Shown here piece by piece: positions 50,683 to 59,052 of a DNA stretch of 64,000 nucleotides. A program made the translations under genes and the position numbers. The notes below the pieces were generated by a model that was not told where the DNA came from, ran no database searches, and saw nothing but the letters and a program-made list of their open reading frames with translations. Source of the stretch: an uncultured bacterium (GTDB taxonomy: Bacteria; Verrucomicrobiota; Lentisphaeria; Victivallales; UBA1829); contig URKJ01000007.1 in assembly GCA_900548385.1 (NCBI GenBank), positions 70,436-134,435 of the forward strand, read 5' to 3'. Position 1 is the stretch's first letter. Every line of letters starts with the position of its first letter.

Positions 50683-51096
50683 TCAGTACATCAGACTGCC
50701 GGTGACTTGGAATCGGAAGGAAACTCCTTTGAGTTTGACGCCCATTCCCATCACCTGTTTTTCGAAGCGGATTCCGCTGATCCGGGCGGAACCGGAGAGC
50801 GCCAGGTCTTCCAGAGAAACATGGTCGGGATTGTTCAGAAAACTGCGGTGGTTTCCGTCTCCGGTGGTCTCGGTCCAGGAATAACCGTTGATGTGTTCGG
50901 TTTTTATCTGTTCCTCCTTTTCGCCGAACGGACTGCTGGTGGCGATGTCGATCCGGATTTCCGTGACGGCGACGTTCAGTTTCAGGAGCAGGGGGCGGTG
51001 ATCCAGTTCACCGGCGAACAACGCGATGTACTGGTTGATCCTGCGGTCGATTTCCGATTTCAGGAGCGGTTTGACAAGCATGGGAAGCATGGACAT
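50683..51096 (-). CDS. Protein of unknown function downstream of comM
   Basis: The 137-aa protein has no signal peptide. It begins SMLPMLVKPLLKSEIDRRIN and its C-terminal part is beta-like, ending VSFRFQVTGSLMY. I recognise no family. The start is ATG 51096, after AAAGGAATTCCCGCC; a longer open frame runs into comM but has no coding support. It lies 16 bp downstream of comM and may be co-transcribed. Confidence 0.6.
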   Translation of the reverse strand: MSMLPMLVKPLLKSEIDRRINQYIALFAGELDHRPLLLKLNVAVTEIRIDIATSSPFGEKEEQIKTEHINGYSWTETTGDGNHRSFLNNPDHVSLEDLALSGSARISGIRFEKQVMGMGVKLKGVSFRFQVTGSLMY

Positions 51097-51112
51097 GGCG
51101 GGAATTCCTTTC

Positions 51113-52654
51113 TCAGAGTCTGCGGTCGAGCGAACGGTAGTTGATCGCTTCGTAAATATGATCGGAGGAGATCTGTTCCGATCCGTCCAGATCGGCAACG
51201 GTGCGGGCGACGCGCAGAATGCGGTCGTAAGCGCGTGCGCTGAGTCCGAACTCGGTAATCGTGTGACGGAGCTGGTTTTTCGCCTCCTGAGTGATCGAAC
51301 AGAATTTATGGATGTCGGACGGTTCCATCCGGGCGTTGCAGCGGACCCGCGGATTGCCGGCGAAACGGCGGTTCTGGAGTTCGCGCGCTTTGATCACGCG
51401 TGCCCGGATTCGGGCGCTCGTTTCTCCATCCGGGGCATTGATGAGTTCATTCTCCGTGAGCGATGAGACTTCCACATGCAGGTCGATGCGGTCCATCAGC
51501 GGACCGGAGATTTTGGCGCGGTAATCCTGAATTCGTTTCTGTCCGCAGCGGCAGACGCGGAGACGATCGCCGTAATGCCCGCACGGGCAGGGATTCATCG
51601 CCGCAAGCAGAATGAATTCACAGGGAAAATCGAAACTGCCGGAGGCGCGGCTGACGGTTACTGTGCCCGATTCGATCGGCTGACGGAGCGTTTCCAGTAC
51701 GCTGCGTTTGAATTCCGGCAGTTCGTCCAGAAACAGCACGCCGTTGTGTGCAAGGCTGATTTCTCCCGGTTGCGGATTCGTGCCGCCGCCGAGGAGTCCG
51801 GCGTCGCTGACCGTGTGGTGCGGTGAGCGGAACGGACGGCGGCGGAGAAGCGGATGTCTGGAATCCAGCAGGCCGAGTACGCTGTAAATCCGGCTGGTGT
51901 CGAGAGTTTCCGCTTCGGTCATTGGCGGAAGTATGCCGGGAAGACGTTTCGCAAGCATGGATTTCCCGGTTCCCGGCGGACCGATGAACAGGACGTTGTG
52001 TCCGCCTGCCGCCGCGATTTCCAAGGCGCGTTTGGCAAGGAACTGTCCTTTGACGTCGGCAAAATCCGGGATCTGCGTCCAGTCCGGTTCGGCAAAAGCA
52101 TTGGCCGAATCCGCTTGAAGCGGCATCAGTTCCCCTTGAACTGCCGCTACGGCTTCCTGAAGACAGGTGACTGCGAAGACGCGGACCGTATCGGCGGCGA
52201 CAGCCGCTTCCGGCGAATTTCCCGCGGGGACGATCAGCGTTTTGATTTCCGGAGCGAGTTTCCGCGCGAGGAGCGCGACAGGCAGAGCGCCTTTTACAGC
52301 GCGGACGGAACCGTCCAAAGCGAGTTCTCCGAGAATCATTGCCGAGGACAGCGCATCGCGCGGAATGGTTCCGTTGGCGGCGATCAGCGAAAGCGCGATC
52401 GGTAGGTCGAACGCCGCGCCTTCCTTTTTCATGTCGGCGGGAGCGAGATTGACAAGCGTGTGCCCCTGCGGATGACCGTAACCGCAGGCGAACAATGCCG
52501 ATTTGATACGGTCACGGCTCTCCTTGATTGCGGCATCCGGCAGCCCGACAATGGCGACGAACGATTCCTCGCCGCGTCCGGTTGCATTCAGTTCGACTTC
52601 CACAGCGACCGCTTCGACGCCGGCGAGAGCGCCGGAAAAAGTCCTTGTGAGCAT
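51113..52654 (-). CDS. comM: ComM/YifB-family AAA+ ATPase (Mg chelatase-like)
   Basis: The 513-aa protein has the N-terminal Lon-like domain (1-170, with VNLAPADMKKEGAAFDLPIAL) and an AAA+ domain with Walker A IGPPGTGKSML, the insert AMNPCPCGHYGD and a CRCGQKRIQDY Cys pair. In other bacteria ComM is a branch-migration helicase that helps integrate DNA during transformation. The start is ATG 52654 (MLTRTFSGALAGVEA), as in related proteins; a TTG three codons earlier is too close to the ribosome binding site. The protein looks intact. Confidence 0.92.
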   Translation of the reverse strand: MLTRTFSGALAGVEAVAVEVELNATGRGEESFVAIVGLPDAAIKESRDRIKSALFACGYGHPQGHTLVNLAPADMKKEGAAFDLPIALSLIAANGTIPRDALSSAMILGELALDGSVRAVKGALPVALLARKLAPEIKTLIVPAGNSPEAAVAADTVRVFAVTCLQEAVAAVQGELMPLQADSANAFAEPDWTQIPDFADVKGQFLAKRALEIAAAGGHNVLFIGPPGTGKSMLAKRLPGILPPMTEAETLDTSRIYSVLGLLDSRHPLLRRRPFRSPHHTVSDAGLLGGGTNPQPGEISLAHNGVLFLDELPEFKRSVLETLRQPIESGTVTVSRASGSFDFPCEFILLAAMNPCPCGHYGDRLRVCRCGQKRIQDYRAKISGPLMDRIDLHVEVSSLTENELINAPDGETSARIRARVIKARELQNRRFAGNPRVRCNARMEPSDIHKFCSITQEAKNQLRHTITEFGLSARAYDRILRVARTVADLDGSEQISSDHIYEAINYRSLDRRL

Positions 52655-52776
52655 CCGTTGCAAATCCTTATTTTAAAACTGTTCCGTATGATTCAGTAAA
52701 GAGTACACGGGGAGAACGGATTTTACAAATCGTGAAACGGAAAAAAACGGTTTTTTTGTTCCGGAATTACGCCGGA

Positions 52777-53904
52777 TCATCTCCGGGAAGTCCGGTAGAG
52801 ACCGGGAAGAACGCCGTATTCCCGCTTGAACGCCAGCGAGAGCGCCATGGCGGAACCGTAACCGGTGCGGTTCGCGATTTCCGTGAGGGAGAGATCGGTG
52901 GTGTCCAGCAGATGACGGATCTGATTGTAGCGGATCTCCTGAAGAAAACGGCGGGGGGTTTTGCCGAACTGCTGCTGGAACAGACGCGCAAGAAATACCC
53001 GCGAGATTCCGGCGACTCTTGCCGCATCTTCGACTCCGACCAGATTCATGTAATTCTGGAGGTAGAAGCTGACCGCTTTTGCCAGGCGGATGTCCGACAC
53101 CGCAAGGGTATCCGTGCTTCTGCGTTCCACGATACTGGACGGTGTGACGTAAACCGGAGTTTCCGGCAGGTGTTCTCCATTCATCATCCGTTTCAGGAGC
53201 TCGGCGAGGCGGTAAGCCAGCTCCTGATATTCCCCGCCGATATAGGAGGTCGGGATAATCGCGTTTTCCGTTGCGCTCCAGTCGTCCGTGTTGTTGAGGA
53301 CGGCGGCTTCTTCGGGAATCCGTATTTTCAGATCGAACAGAACGCGATAGGCGACGGAGAGAGCGGGGCTCATGGAAAGGACCAGAGCAAACGGTTTCGG
53401 CTGACGGCGGAAGAAGCTGCGCAGAACGCGCATTTTCCGTTCATAATGGTTCGCTTCGGGATCGTCCGGCGGATTCCAGATGCAGAGTTCAAAAGAAAAA
53501 TTCCGTTTTTCGACTTCCCGGCGTAGAGCTTCCAGAATGTCGCGCGGTTTTCCGTCAATATCCTCATGGTAGATTTTGGGGGCGATGGAGACAAAGCGGG
53601 TGAATCCCTTGTCTGCGAAATAATCCACGATCATGGAGGCGATCAGGCTGGTGTCGGGACGGACCGTGCGGATATTGTTGCGCGGCGGGAGAAGACGGGA
53701 GACGGTCGGGATGGCGGCAAAGTTCCGGATCCTGCGGAAATCTTCCGGTTCCAGATAATCGGAGATGATCCCGTCGCCCGACCATTGTTCCGGGACTTCG
53801 CGGCCGCACCGTTCGATCTGCCACCCGTTTTTTCTGCCGAATTCGTAGAGGTGTTTCAGCAGATATTCATTCGGCTCCATCAATGCGCAGAGAATATGTT
53901 TCAT
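52777..53904 (-). CDS. XylR-type regulator: sugar-sensing domain plus AraC helix-turn-helix
   Basis: The 375-aa protein has an N-terminal LacI/periplasmic-binding-like sensor domain (about 1-250, with DTSLIASMIVDYFADKGF and PEEAAVLNNTDDW). The C-terminal AraC domain (about 275-375) has VEDAARVAGISRVFLARLFQ and LSLTEIANRTGYGSAMALSL. This is the XylR layout, which senses a sugar and activates catabolic genes. The 51-bp repeat just upstream of its start is shared with the promoter region of the pseudopilin-GH2 genes, so it probably acts there. Confidence 0.85.
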   Translation of the reverse strand: MKHILCALMEPNEYLLKHLYEFGRKNGWQIERCGREVPEQWSGDGIISDYLEPEDFRRIRNFAAIPTVSRLLPPRNNIRTVRPDTSLIASMIVDYFADKGFTRFVSIAPKIYHEDIDGKPRDILEALRREVEKRNFSFELCIWNPPDDPEANHYERKMRVLRSFFRRQPKPFALVLSMSPALSVAYRVLFDLKIRIPEEAAVLNNTDDWSATENAIIPTSYIGGEYQELAYRLAELLKRMMNGEHLPETPVYVTPSSIVERRSTDTLAVSDIRLAKAVSFYLQNYMNLVGVEDAARVAGISRVFLARLFQQQFGKTPRRFLQEIRYNQIRHLLDTTDLSLTEIANRTGYGSAMALSLAFKREYGVLPGLYRTSRR

Positions 53905-53909
53905 TTTTG

Positions 53910-53960
53910 CACCCCGTTTTCAAAAAATATATGAATGCTTCTGCAATATATTGACTTTAT
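53910..53960 (+). repeat. Copy A of the 51/53-bp intergenic repeat
   Basis: This stretch matches 58173-58225 except for a 2-base gap. It includes CAATATATTGACTTT (53944-53958). It abuts the start of the XylR-type gene and reads on the opposite strand to it. No -10 element follows at the right distance. Confidence 0.85.
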
Positions 53961-53975
53961 TCTCGCAACAAGACG

Positions 53976-54010
53976 AAAGAGCCGGTTTCAGAAAGACAGG
54001 CTCTTTTCTT
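53976..54010 (+). terminator. Hairpin between the repeat and the IS remnant
   Basis: AAAGAGCC (53976-53983) pairs with GGCTCTTT (53999-54006), then TCTT. It has no gene in front of it on the plus strand, so it may be left from a lost unit. Confidence 0.45.
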
Positions 54011-54035
54011 ATATTGCTTCAGCATAAAAAACACT

Positions 54036-54306
54036 GGCTGCACTGGTGAGCAGCCGAATAGCAGCTTTAAGAGCAAAAATGAAACTCCATGCTATGGTAT
54101 AGAGGTTCGCCAACCGCTTCACCATAGACAGGAGTTTCAAGATGTCTGTTGGCAATTTATCACACACAAGCTGGAAATGCAAGTATTATATTGTATTTGC
54201 CCCGAAATACAGACGGCAAGCCGTTTACAATCAAAGTCGGGCTGCCGGTACAATCGCCTTGAAGGCGCGGTGCATACCACCGGCTGAGCCGGTGGCTTTG
54301 TTATGA
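54036..54306 (+). mobile_element. Internally deleted IS200-type element
   Basis: The left-end hairpin GGCTGC-N8-GCAGCC (54036-54055) is followed by the long leader hairpin typical of IS200 (GAAACTCC 54081-54088 with GGAGTTTC 54131-54138; CTATGGT with ACCATAG; inner GGTT/AACC). Then comes a short tnpA frame, and at the right end CCACCGGC-TGA-GCCGGTGG (54277-54295). Full IS200 elements are about 700 bp, so most of the transposase is missing while both structured ends remain. Exact ends and target are not resolved. Confidence 0.75.
54142..54306 (+). pseudogene. IS200 transposase TnpA remnant, in-frame internal deletion
   Basis: The 54-codon frame starts MSVGNLSHTSWKCKYYIVFA and continues PKYRRQAVYN, an unmistakable IS200 TnpA N terminus. 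After about residue 34 it jumps to a tail (AGTIALKARCIPPAEPVALL) that overlaps the right-end hairpin. The catalytic HUH pair and Tyr are missing, so it cannot transpose by itself. Confidence 0.8.
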
Positions 54307-54332
54307 TGTCTTTCAAATCCGGGTTGACCCGT

Positions 54333-55460
54333 TCAACCGTTGAACGTTCCTGGCAAATCTCCGGTTTGCGGTTGAAACCCGTTTTCTTCATCGGACCGGG
54401 ATGAGTAGCGGCGGATAACCTCGATCTCTTTCGGATCGTAAGGGCGAAGGCTGGGGCGGAACAGATCGTGCTGCCATTTGGTCAGATCAAGATCTGTTTC
54501 TCCCGCTTCATATCTGCGCCAGATGCTTTGCCAGGGTTCATAAGTCTGTGAGAGTCCGGCAACGAGCCCCCAGTTCCAGCAGCCGATCCGTTCCAGATAG
54601 AACAGGGGGAAGAGAAGCCCGACTGTATTGGACTGCGGACGGTGCAGCCATTCCGTGTTCAGCAGCGGGCGTTTCAGCTGCCGGAGAGCGGCGATAAGCT
54701 GTATATTGAGTTCATAATTTCCGTAGCAATGATAACTGATGATATCGGAAAGTTCCAGCGCCAGTTTTTCTGCCGGACTTGCGGTCTGAGGAGTGCGCCA
54801 GAGTCCGGTCGTAAGCGGTTGTTCCGGTTTGCACTGCCGCGCCGTTTCAAAAATACGGCGTACATGCGGAACGGAGATCTCGCCCCGTCCGCTGTTGCCC
54901 GGTTCGTTGAACAGATCCCAGATGCAGATTCTCGGATCCGATGCATAACGGGAGACTATTTCCCGGACCATTGCAAAGAATCCTTCCGCCGTATCCGGAT
55001 CGTCCAGAATGCTGTAACCGACTGTGCCCGGATTGCTGCCGTGCGGCGAATTTTTTCTTCCGCCGTGATAGCCGAGGTCGAACTCCTGGGGGCCGAGATG
55101 CGGTGCCCGGTACTGGTCGTTTTTCGGGACGGTGCAGTCGTTTCCGAAACAGACCATCACCGAGATGCCGTGTTTGGAGGCGGTTGCCAGAAACCGTTCA
55201 AAGCGTCCGGGAAAGGAGTCGTGCTCCTGCTCGAACACGGGATATTCAAGGATGACCCGGATGGAGTTATAGCCGATGGAAGCCGCGAGAGCGAGTTCCC
55301 GGTCGATGGTTTCCAGATGCGTTTCAAAGTCCAGTGCCTGCCACATGGCGATCCGGTTGCAGCAGTCGGAGGGCAGATAGTTGCAGCCACGGAACCATGG
55401 TCTGCCGTTGTACCATTTCCATGCCCGTTCCGGACTCCAGCGTGTTGACGTATTGCTCAT
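54333..55460 (-). CDS. GH5-like glycoside hydrolase without signal peptide
   Basis: The 375-aa protein has a clan-A barrel. Family landmarks are RGCNYLPSDCC at the start, the acid/base Glu in CIWDLFNEPGNS and the nucleophile Glu in PLLNTEWLHRP. No signal peptide is visible, so it may act on oligosaccharides inside the cell. The start is ATG 55460 after AAAGGAAACAAA. It follows the GH28 gene by 83 bp on the same strand. The last ten residues lie about 30 bp from the IS remnant and may have been altered by it. Confidence 0.8.
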   Translation of the reverse strand: MSNTSTRWSPERAWKWYNGRPWFRGCNYLPSDCCNRIAMWQALDFETHLETIDRELALAASIGYNSIRVILEYPVFEQEHDSFPGRFERFLATASKHGISVMVCFGNDCTVPKNDQYRAPHLGPQEFDLGYHGGRKNSPHGSNPGTVGYSILDDPDTAEGFFAMVREIVSRYASDPRICIWDLFNEPGNSGRGEISVPHVRRIFETARQCKPEQPLTTGLWRTPQTASPAEKLALELSDIISYHCYGNYELNIQLIAALRQLKRPLLNTEWLHRPQSNTVGLLFPLFYLERIGCWNWGLVAGLSQTYEPWQSIWRRYEAGETDLDLTKWQHDLFRPSLRPYDPKEIEVIRRYSSRSDEENGFQPQTGDLPGTFNG

Positions 55461-55543
55461 TTTGTTTCCTTTCCGGTTGATGATTGAAGATCTGCGGCAA
55501 TCAATTTTTATATACTTGTTGTTAGAAACAGGGAATGACGAAA

Positions 55544-56989
55544 TCAGTAGAGATGTTTCCATTTGTTTCGGTACTTGATGTCGTCTTCGGTCGGTTTGGG
55601 GAATCCTTCGGCGGTTCCCCATTCGGAGCGTCCGCCAAAGTCGCAGTTGTCGATGGTCAGGCTGCTGCACCGTTCGATCAGCAGCGGGGACTGGAACGTT
55701 TCGCGCGGATCGTCCCAGTCGATGCGGATATTGCGCAACGTGAGATTGCGGATGTCGCGGGCGACGACCGGAGCGAACGGTTTTGGCAGTTCACGGTAGG
55801 GGCAGAGCGAACGGTCGATCTGTCGTAGGCGGAGGTCGGCGTTTTCGATGGTGATGTTCCGGACCGGAACGTTCGAGCCGAGTTCGATTGCCTGGACACA
55901 GGAGCCTTGGAAGTTCCGGAAAGTGATGTCGCGGATTACCACATCTTTCTCCGGCCGCTTCAGGCGGTTGTCGCTCTTGCTGATCCGGATGGCTGTCTCG
56001 CAATTTACTGTGAAGTTGGAGAAGGTGATGTTTTCAATGCTTTTGACCAATCCCCAGTTCAGCCCGGCGTAGGCACCAACGCGGGTGCGGCAAATAATAT
56101 TGTCGGCGCGGACGTTGCGCATGATGCCGTTGCCGACGCCGACCCGGATTCCGTAACAGACCGATTCGAGCAGGCAGTTGCTGATGACGATATTTTCGCA
56201 GACCTGTTTGCGCTTGGTACGCCGGTGATCGGCTTTGATGACGATGCAGTCATCGGCGCTGCGGATGTTACAGTTGGCGATGGTAACGTTGCGGCAGGCG
56301 TCGATAGTAAGACCGTCGCCGTTGCGGGTCCAGGGATCCATTGAGATGCGCAGATTGTCGATCGAAATATCGTTGCACGCCTGCAGGGTACAGCTCCAGA
56401 ATGGGGCATCAAGGAGCGTGACGTTTTCTATGGTGATCCGGTCGCTTTCGCAGAACCAGATCATTTCACCGGGACGCCACGGCATTGGTGTCGAGAGCCG
56501 TTTGTAAGGATCCTTGACCGCGATTGGTCCGAAGGAATCGCGATTGCCAGAGATGGAACCGCCGCCGCGGATGACCACATCGTGCTGTTCAACCGCAACG
56601 ATGAAGTGGGCTCCGGAGACCCAGTCCATGGGGCGAGTCATTTTCTTTAGTCCCTTATTCCAGTTCTTTTCGGGAGAGTCCGCCCGGTTTTGGGGACAGA
56701 AGTTCGAAGCGTTGTAGTCCTTGCGGTCGGGACTCGCCAGCAGCAACGCGCCGGGGGCGAGGTCAAGACCGCCGTTGGACTTGAGGTACAATGTCCCGGA
56801 GAGATAGGTCCCCGCGGGGAAATGGACGATTCCGCCGGCATCAATGGCACGCTGGATCGCAGCAGTGTCGAGCGTTTTGCCATCGCCTGTCGCGCCATAG
56901 TCGCGGACGTTCCGCATGGTTTCCGTAGCGGCGGAGACGATGAGTCCGAAGCAGAGAAAAGAGAGACAAAGGAGGAGTTTTTTATTCAT
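55544..56989 (-). CDS. Secreted GH28 polygalacturonase-like protein
   Basis: The 481-aa protein has a signal peptide (NKKLLLCLSFLCFGLIVSA) and a parallel beta-helix opening NVRDYGATGDGKTLDTAAIQ. GH28 catalytic motifs are NGDGLTIDACRNV, RSADDCIVIKA with the paired Asp residues, and the later VGVGNG that replaces the usual GHG. It would cut galacturonan or a related pectin chain. It lies 60 bp downstream of a pseudopilin gene and upstream of a GH5-like gene. Confidence 0.88.
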   Translation of the reverse strand: MNKKLLLCLSFLCFGLIVSAATETMRNVRDYGATGDGKTLDTAAIQRAIDAGGIVHFPAGTYLSGTLYLKSNGGLDLAPGALLLASPDRKDYNASNFCPQNRADSPEKNWNKGLKKMTRPMDWVSGAHFIVAVEQHDVVIRGGGSISGNRDSFGPIAVKDPYKRLSTPMPWRPGEMIWFCESDRITIENVTLLDAPFWSCTLQACNDISIDNLRISMDPWTRNGDGLTIDACRNVTIANCNIRSADDCIVIKADHRRTKRKQVCENIVISNCLLESVCYGIRVGVGNGIMRNVRADNIICRTRVGAYAGLNWGLVKSIENITFSNFTVNCETAIRISKSDNRLKRPEKDVVIRDITFRNFQGSCVQAIELGSNVPVRNITIENADLRLRQIDRSLCPYRELPKPFAPVVARDIRNLTLRNIRIDWDDPRETFQSPLLIERCSSLTIDNCDFGGRSEWGTAEGFPKPTEDDIKYRNKWKHLY

Positions 56990-57049
56990 GGTATTTTCCT
57001 TGAAATGTTGAGTGAAACATCAGTGCGCGGATCGGGTGAATACAATTTT

Positions 57050-57871
57050 CTACGGATTTTCTTCGTCGTAGAAGAAAAGGACTCTGCCATCGACTTTCTG
57101 CCAGATCGCTCCGTTGGATTGCGATGCTGCGTGCAGGTCCGGGAAGAGAACATTGGTTCTTCTCTTGTGGCATGCCCAGTAGCGGGTGGATCCGGTACTG
57201 CCGTAAATGGTGGCTACGCCTCCCTTGCCCCTGACCGCGGCAGAGGAGGCTGTGGATCCATTTCCCCGGGTACAGGCAAGCATGACAAAATCCGAAGGTG
57301 CTTTGCTGAGCCGGAGAACTTTTGTGTTGTTGCTCTGGAACCCGAGTTCCGTCTTGGCCCGGAAATGCCATCTGCCGCGTTGGTTGCCATAGCCGTTTGC
57401 ACTGCAGTTGGCCCCGTGTCCATGCCACCACCCGTCACCATTTACGCCGTAGGTGAACTCGTGATAGGTCCAGTTGGCGTTATTTGGAATTTTCTGTTCC
57501 GAACAGGCGGTAATTTTGCTTGTTCCGGTGATATAGCCGCAGGAGGCGAGGAGCCTTCCCCAAGTGGCATCAGCGTAGCCTAGTCCGCCGTTATAGTTAT
57601 TGGCATGGCACGGCTTGAAATACCATCCCTCGTCTTTGGCAATATTCATTAGAAACCAGTCGTTGAAGTCGTTGACGTACATACCGATACAGATCCCGAT
57701 CTGCTTCTGATTCGAGAGGCAGGTCGAAGCTCGGGCTGTGGAACGTGCCGAATTGAGTGCCGGTAGCAGTATGGCTGCAAGAATTGCAATAATAACGATC
57801 ACTATGAGGAGTTCTGTAAGAGTGAACGTCCTGTATATCCGGGCAATCCGTCGATGATTTTTTCCTTTCAT
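57050..57871 (-). CDS. Prepilin-like secreted protein, partner of the GH28 gene
   Basis: The 273-aa protein has a prepilin leader RTFTLTELLIVIVIIAILAA with Glu5, followed by LLPALNSARSTARASTC. The C-terminal motif is changed: His in WACHKRR is followed after nine residues by DL, not DG (FPDLHA). It is rich in Gly, Asn and aromatic residues in the middle. The start is ATG 57871 after GGAGGAAGCT; further upstream the frame is open but lacks a ribosome binding site. A TTGACT/TATAAT promoter lies upstream, and the GH28 gene follows. Confidence 0.85.
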   Translation of the reverse strand: MKGKNHRRIARIYRTFTLTELLIVIVIIAILAAILLPALNSARSTARASTCLSNQKQIGICIGMYVNDFNDWFLMNIAKDEGWYFKPCHANNYNGGLGYADATWGRLLASCGYITGTSKITACSEQKIPNNANWTYHEFTYGVNGDGWWHGHGANCSANGYGNQRGRWHFRAKTELGFQSNNTKVLRLSKAPSDFVMLACTRGNGSTASSAAVRGKGGVATIYGSTGSTRYWACHKRRTNVLFPDLHAASQSNGAIWQKVDGRVLFFYDEENP

Positions 57872-57929
57872 AGCTTCCTCCGTTGTTAGCAGTTTGTTCA
57901 AAATGACGTTATTCCGGTTTTTTATATTA

Positions 57930-57957
57930 ATTATATTCATAATGAGGTGAAAGTCAA
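57930..57957 (-). promoter_or_regulatory. Promoter of the pseudopilin-GH28-GH5 operon
   Basis: On the minus strand TTGACT (57952-57957), a 16-bp spacer and TATAAT (57930-57935). The -35 element is inside CAATATATTGACTTT (57950-57964 on the opposite strand). Confidence 0.7.
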
Positions 57958-58172
57958 TATATTGTTTGTTGGTTAAAGTATATTATTTGTATATTTCAAA
58001 GAGGTGTACAATATATTCTATCTATACGGCTGACTGGTGAGGCTTGCGGGGGAAAAGATTTTACGGCACTGGTTTGGCTACGGGGTGCTTTCGGGGTTTC
58101 TGGCACAGTAAGGAACTGACAGTGATCAACAGCTCGCGATGATACCCGCAGATTATTGCATCGGCGGGGAAA

Positions 58173-58225
58173 CACCCCGTTTTCAAAAAATATATGAATG
58201 CTTCTGTTCAATATATTGACTTTAT
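58173..58225 (+). repeat. Copy B of the 51/53-bp intergenic repeat
   Basis: Matches 53910-53960 apart from two extra bases (TT) after GCTTCTG. It carries the 15-bp box CAATATATTGACTTT (58209-58223), which supplies the -35 of the next promoter. Confidence 0.85.
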
Positions 58226-58244
58226 CTTCAAAATCAAGTATAAT
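58216..58244 (+). promoter_or_regulatory. Promoter of the pseudopilin-GH2 operon
   Basis: TTGACT (58216-58221), a 17-bp spacer and TATAAT (58239-58244) give a near-consensus sigma70 promoter 65 bp before the pseudopilin ATG. Confidence 0.8.
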
Positions 58245-58308
58245 GTAATATGAAAAGGCAGGATTTTTGCCGGAAAAACAACAGAAAAGTATGGAAAGGA
58301 ATAAAAGT

Positions 58309-59028
58309 ATGCAGAAACAGAAACGTTTTTTTTCGAAATGCTCCCGGTTTTCCCTTATAGAGCTCCTTGTGGTAATTGCCATCATCGCTGTCCTGGCGGG
58401 CATGCTTCTGCCGGCTTTGAACTCCGCGCGGGAGAAGGGACGGCAGATATCCTGTTCTTCCATGCTGAAGCAGGTCGGAACCGGATTCGAGTTTTACGCC
58501 AATGCCTATGAAGACCGGATTCCCAGACCGTATGACAATATCACCAGCTGGCACCATTATGTGTATCCGCTGATGAAAACCGGCGTTGAATCTGGAAAAT
58601 TGGATCATATCTTTACCGCGCAGACAAAAATATATTGTCCGGCGGCAAATCCAAAACTCGGAACCCTGTTCACAACCTATAATATGAATGCTTATGCCGG
58701 AAGTTTAAACTGGTGGGGATATGGGCGAAACATTTATATTCAGCGGGGGCGGGTCCGGATGCCGAGCCGGGTTTTCCTTGCCGGAGAGCAGGAGCCCGGA
58801 GCAACGGGATGGGGATACTGTATTTCAAAATCCGCATTCACCAATTACATTGCCAATCTTGCGGATGATACAAAACTGCAGACCCGGATTGCCGGGCGGC
58901 ATTTGGACGGAGCGAATTTCCTCTATTTCGACGGTCATGTTGCATATTCCAGCCGTTCCCAGATCCCGGCTTTTTCTGAAATCGCACTGGGAAAGGATAT
59001 TACCAACACCATGCCCGGCATGCAATAA
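58309..59028 (+). CDS. Prepilin-like secreted protein, partner of the GH2-like gene
   Basis: The 239-aa protein has a prepilin leader (CSRFSLIELLVVIAIIAVLAG) with Glu5, followed by LLPALNSAREKGRQISC. The C-terminal H-x9-DG motif is exact (His in GRHLDGA, then YFDGH). The start is ATG 58309, with AAAGGA eight bases upstream; two earlier in-frame starts are less well placed. It is 24 bp upstream of the 1259-aa hydrolase gene, the same spacing as at the GH5-like locus. Confidence 0.88.
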   Translation: MQKQKRFFSKCSRFSLIELLVVIAIIAVLAGMLLPALNSAREKGRQISCSSMLKQVGTGFEFYANAYEDRIPRPYDNITSWHHYVYPLMKTGVESGKLDHIFTAQTKIYCPAANPKLGTLFTTYNMNAYAGSLNWWGYGRNIYIQRGRVRMPSRVFLAGEQEPGATGWGYCISKSAFTNYIANLADDTKLQTRIAGRHLDGANFLYFDGHVAYSSRSQIPAFSEIALGKDITNTMPGMQ

Positions 59029-59052
59029 CAAAACAGGAAAGGATGAATTGAC

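Larger units (their letters stand above)
57872..58308. other. 437-bp divergent regulatory region
   Basis: It holds two divergent promoters, two copies of a 15-bp box, copy B of the 51/53-bp repeat and about 180 bp (57985-58165) of mixed sequence without a gene I can support. A long minus-strand frame through it has no start signal. Confidence 0.7.

Noticed and set aside
52740..52757. A7CGG T7 symmetric stretch after the XylR-type gene as a terminator
   Set aside because: The symmetric centre leaves no room for a loop, so no stable hairpin can form.
54081..54138. Long hairpin first read as a transcription terminator
   Set aside because: No T run follows and a transposase start lies 4 bp after it; it fits the IS200 leader hairpin.
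57996..58463. A minus-strand open frame across the divergent regulatory region
   Set aside because: It runs antisense through the start of a pseudopilin gene and through two promoters, and has no start signal.
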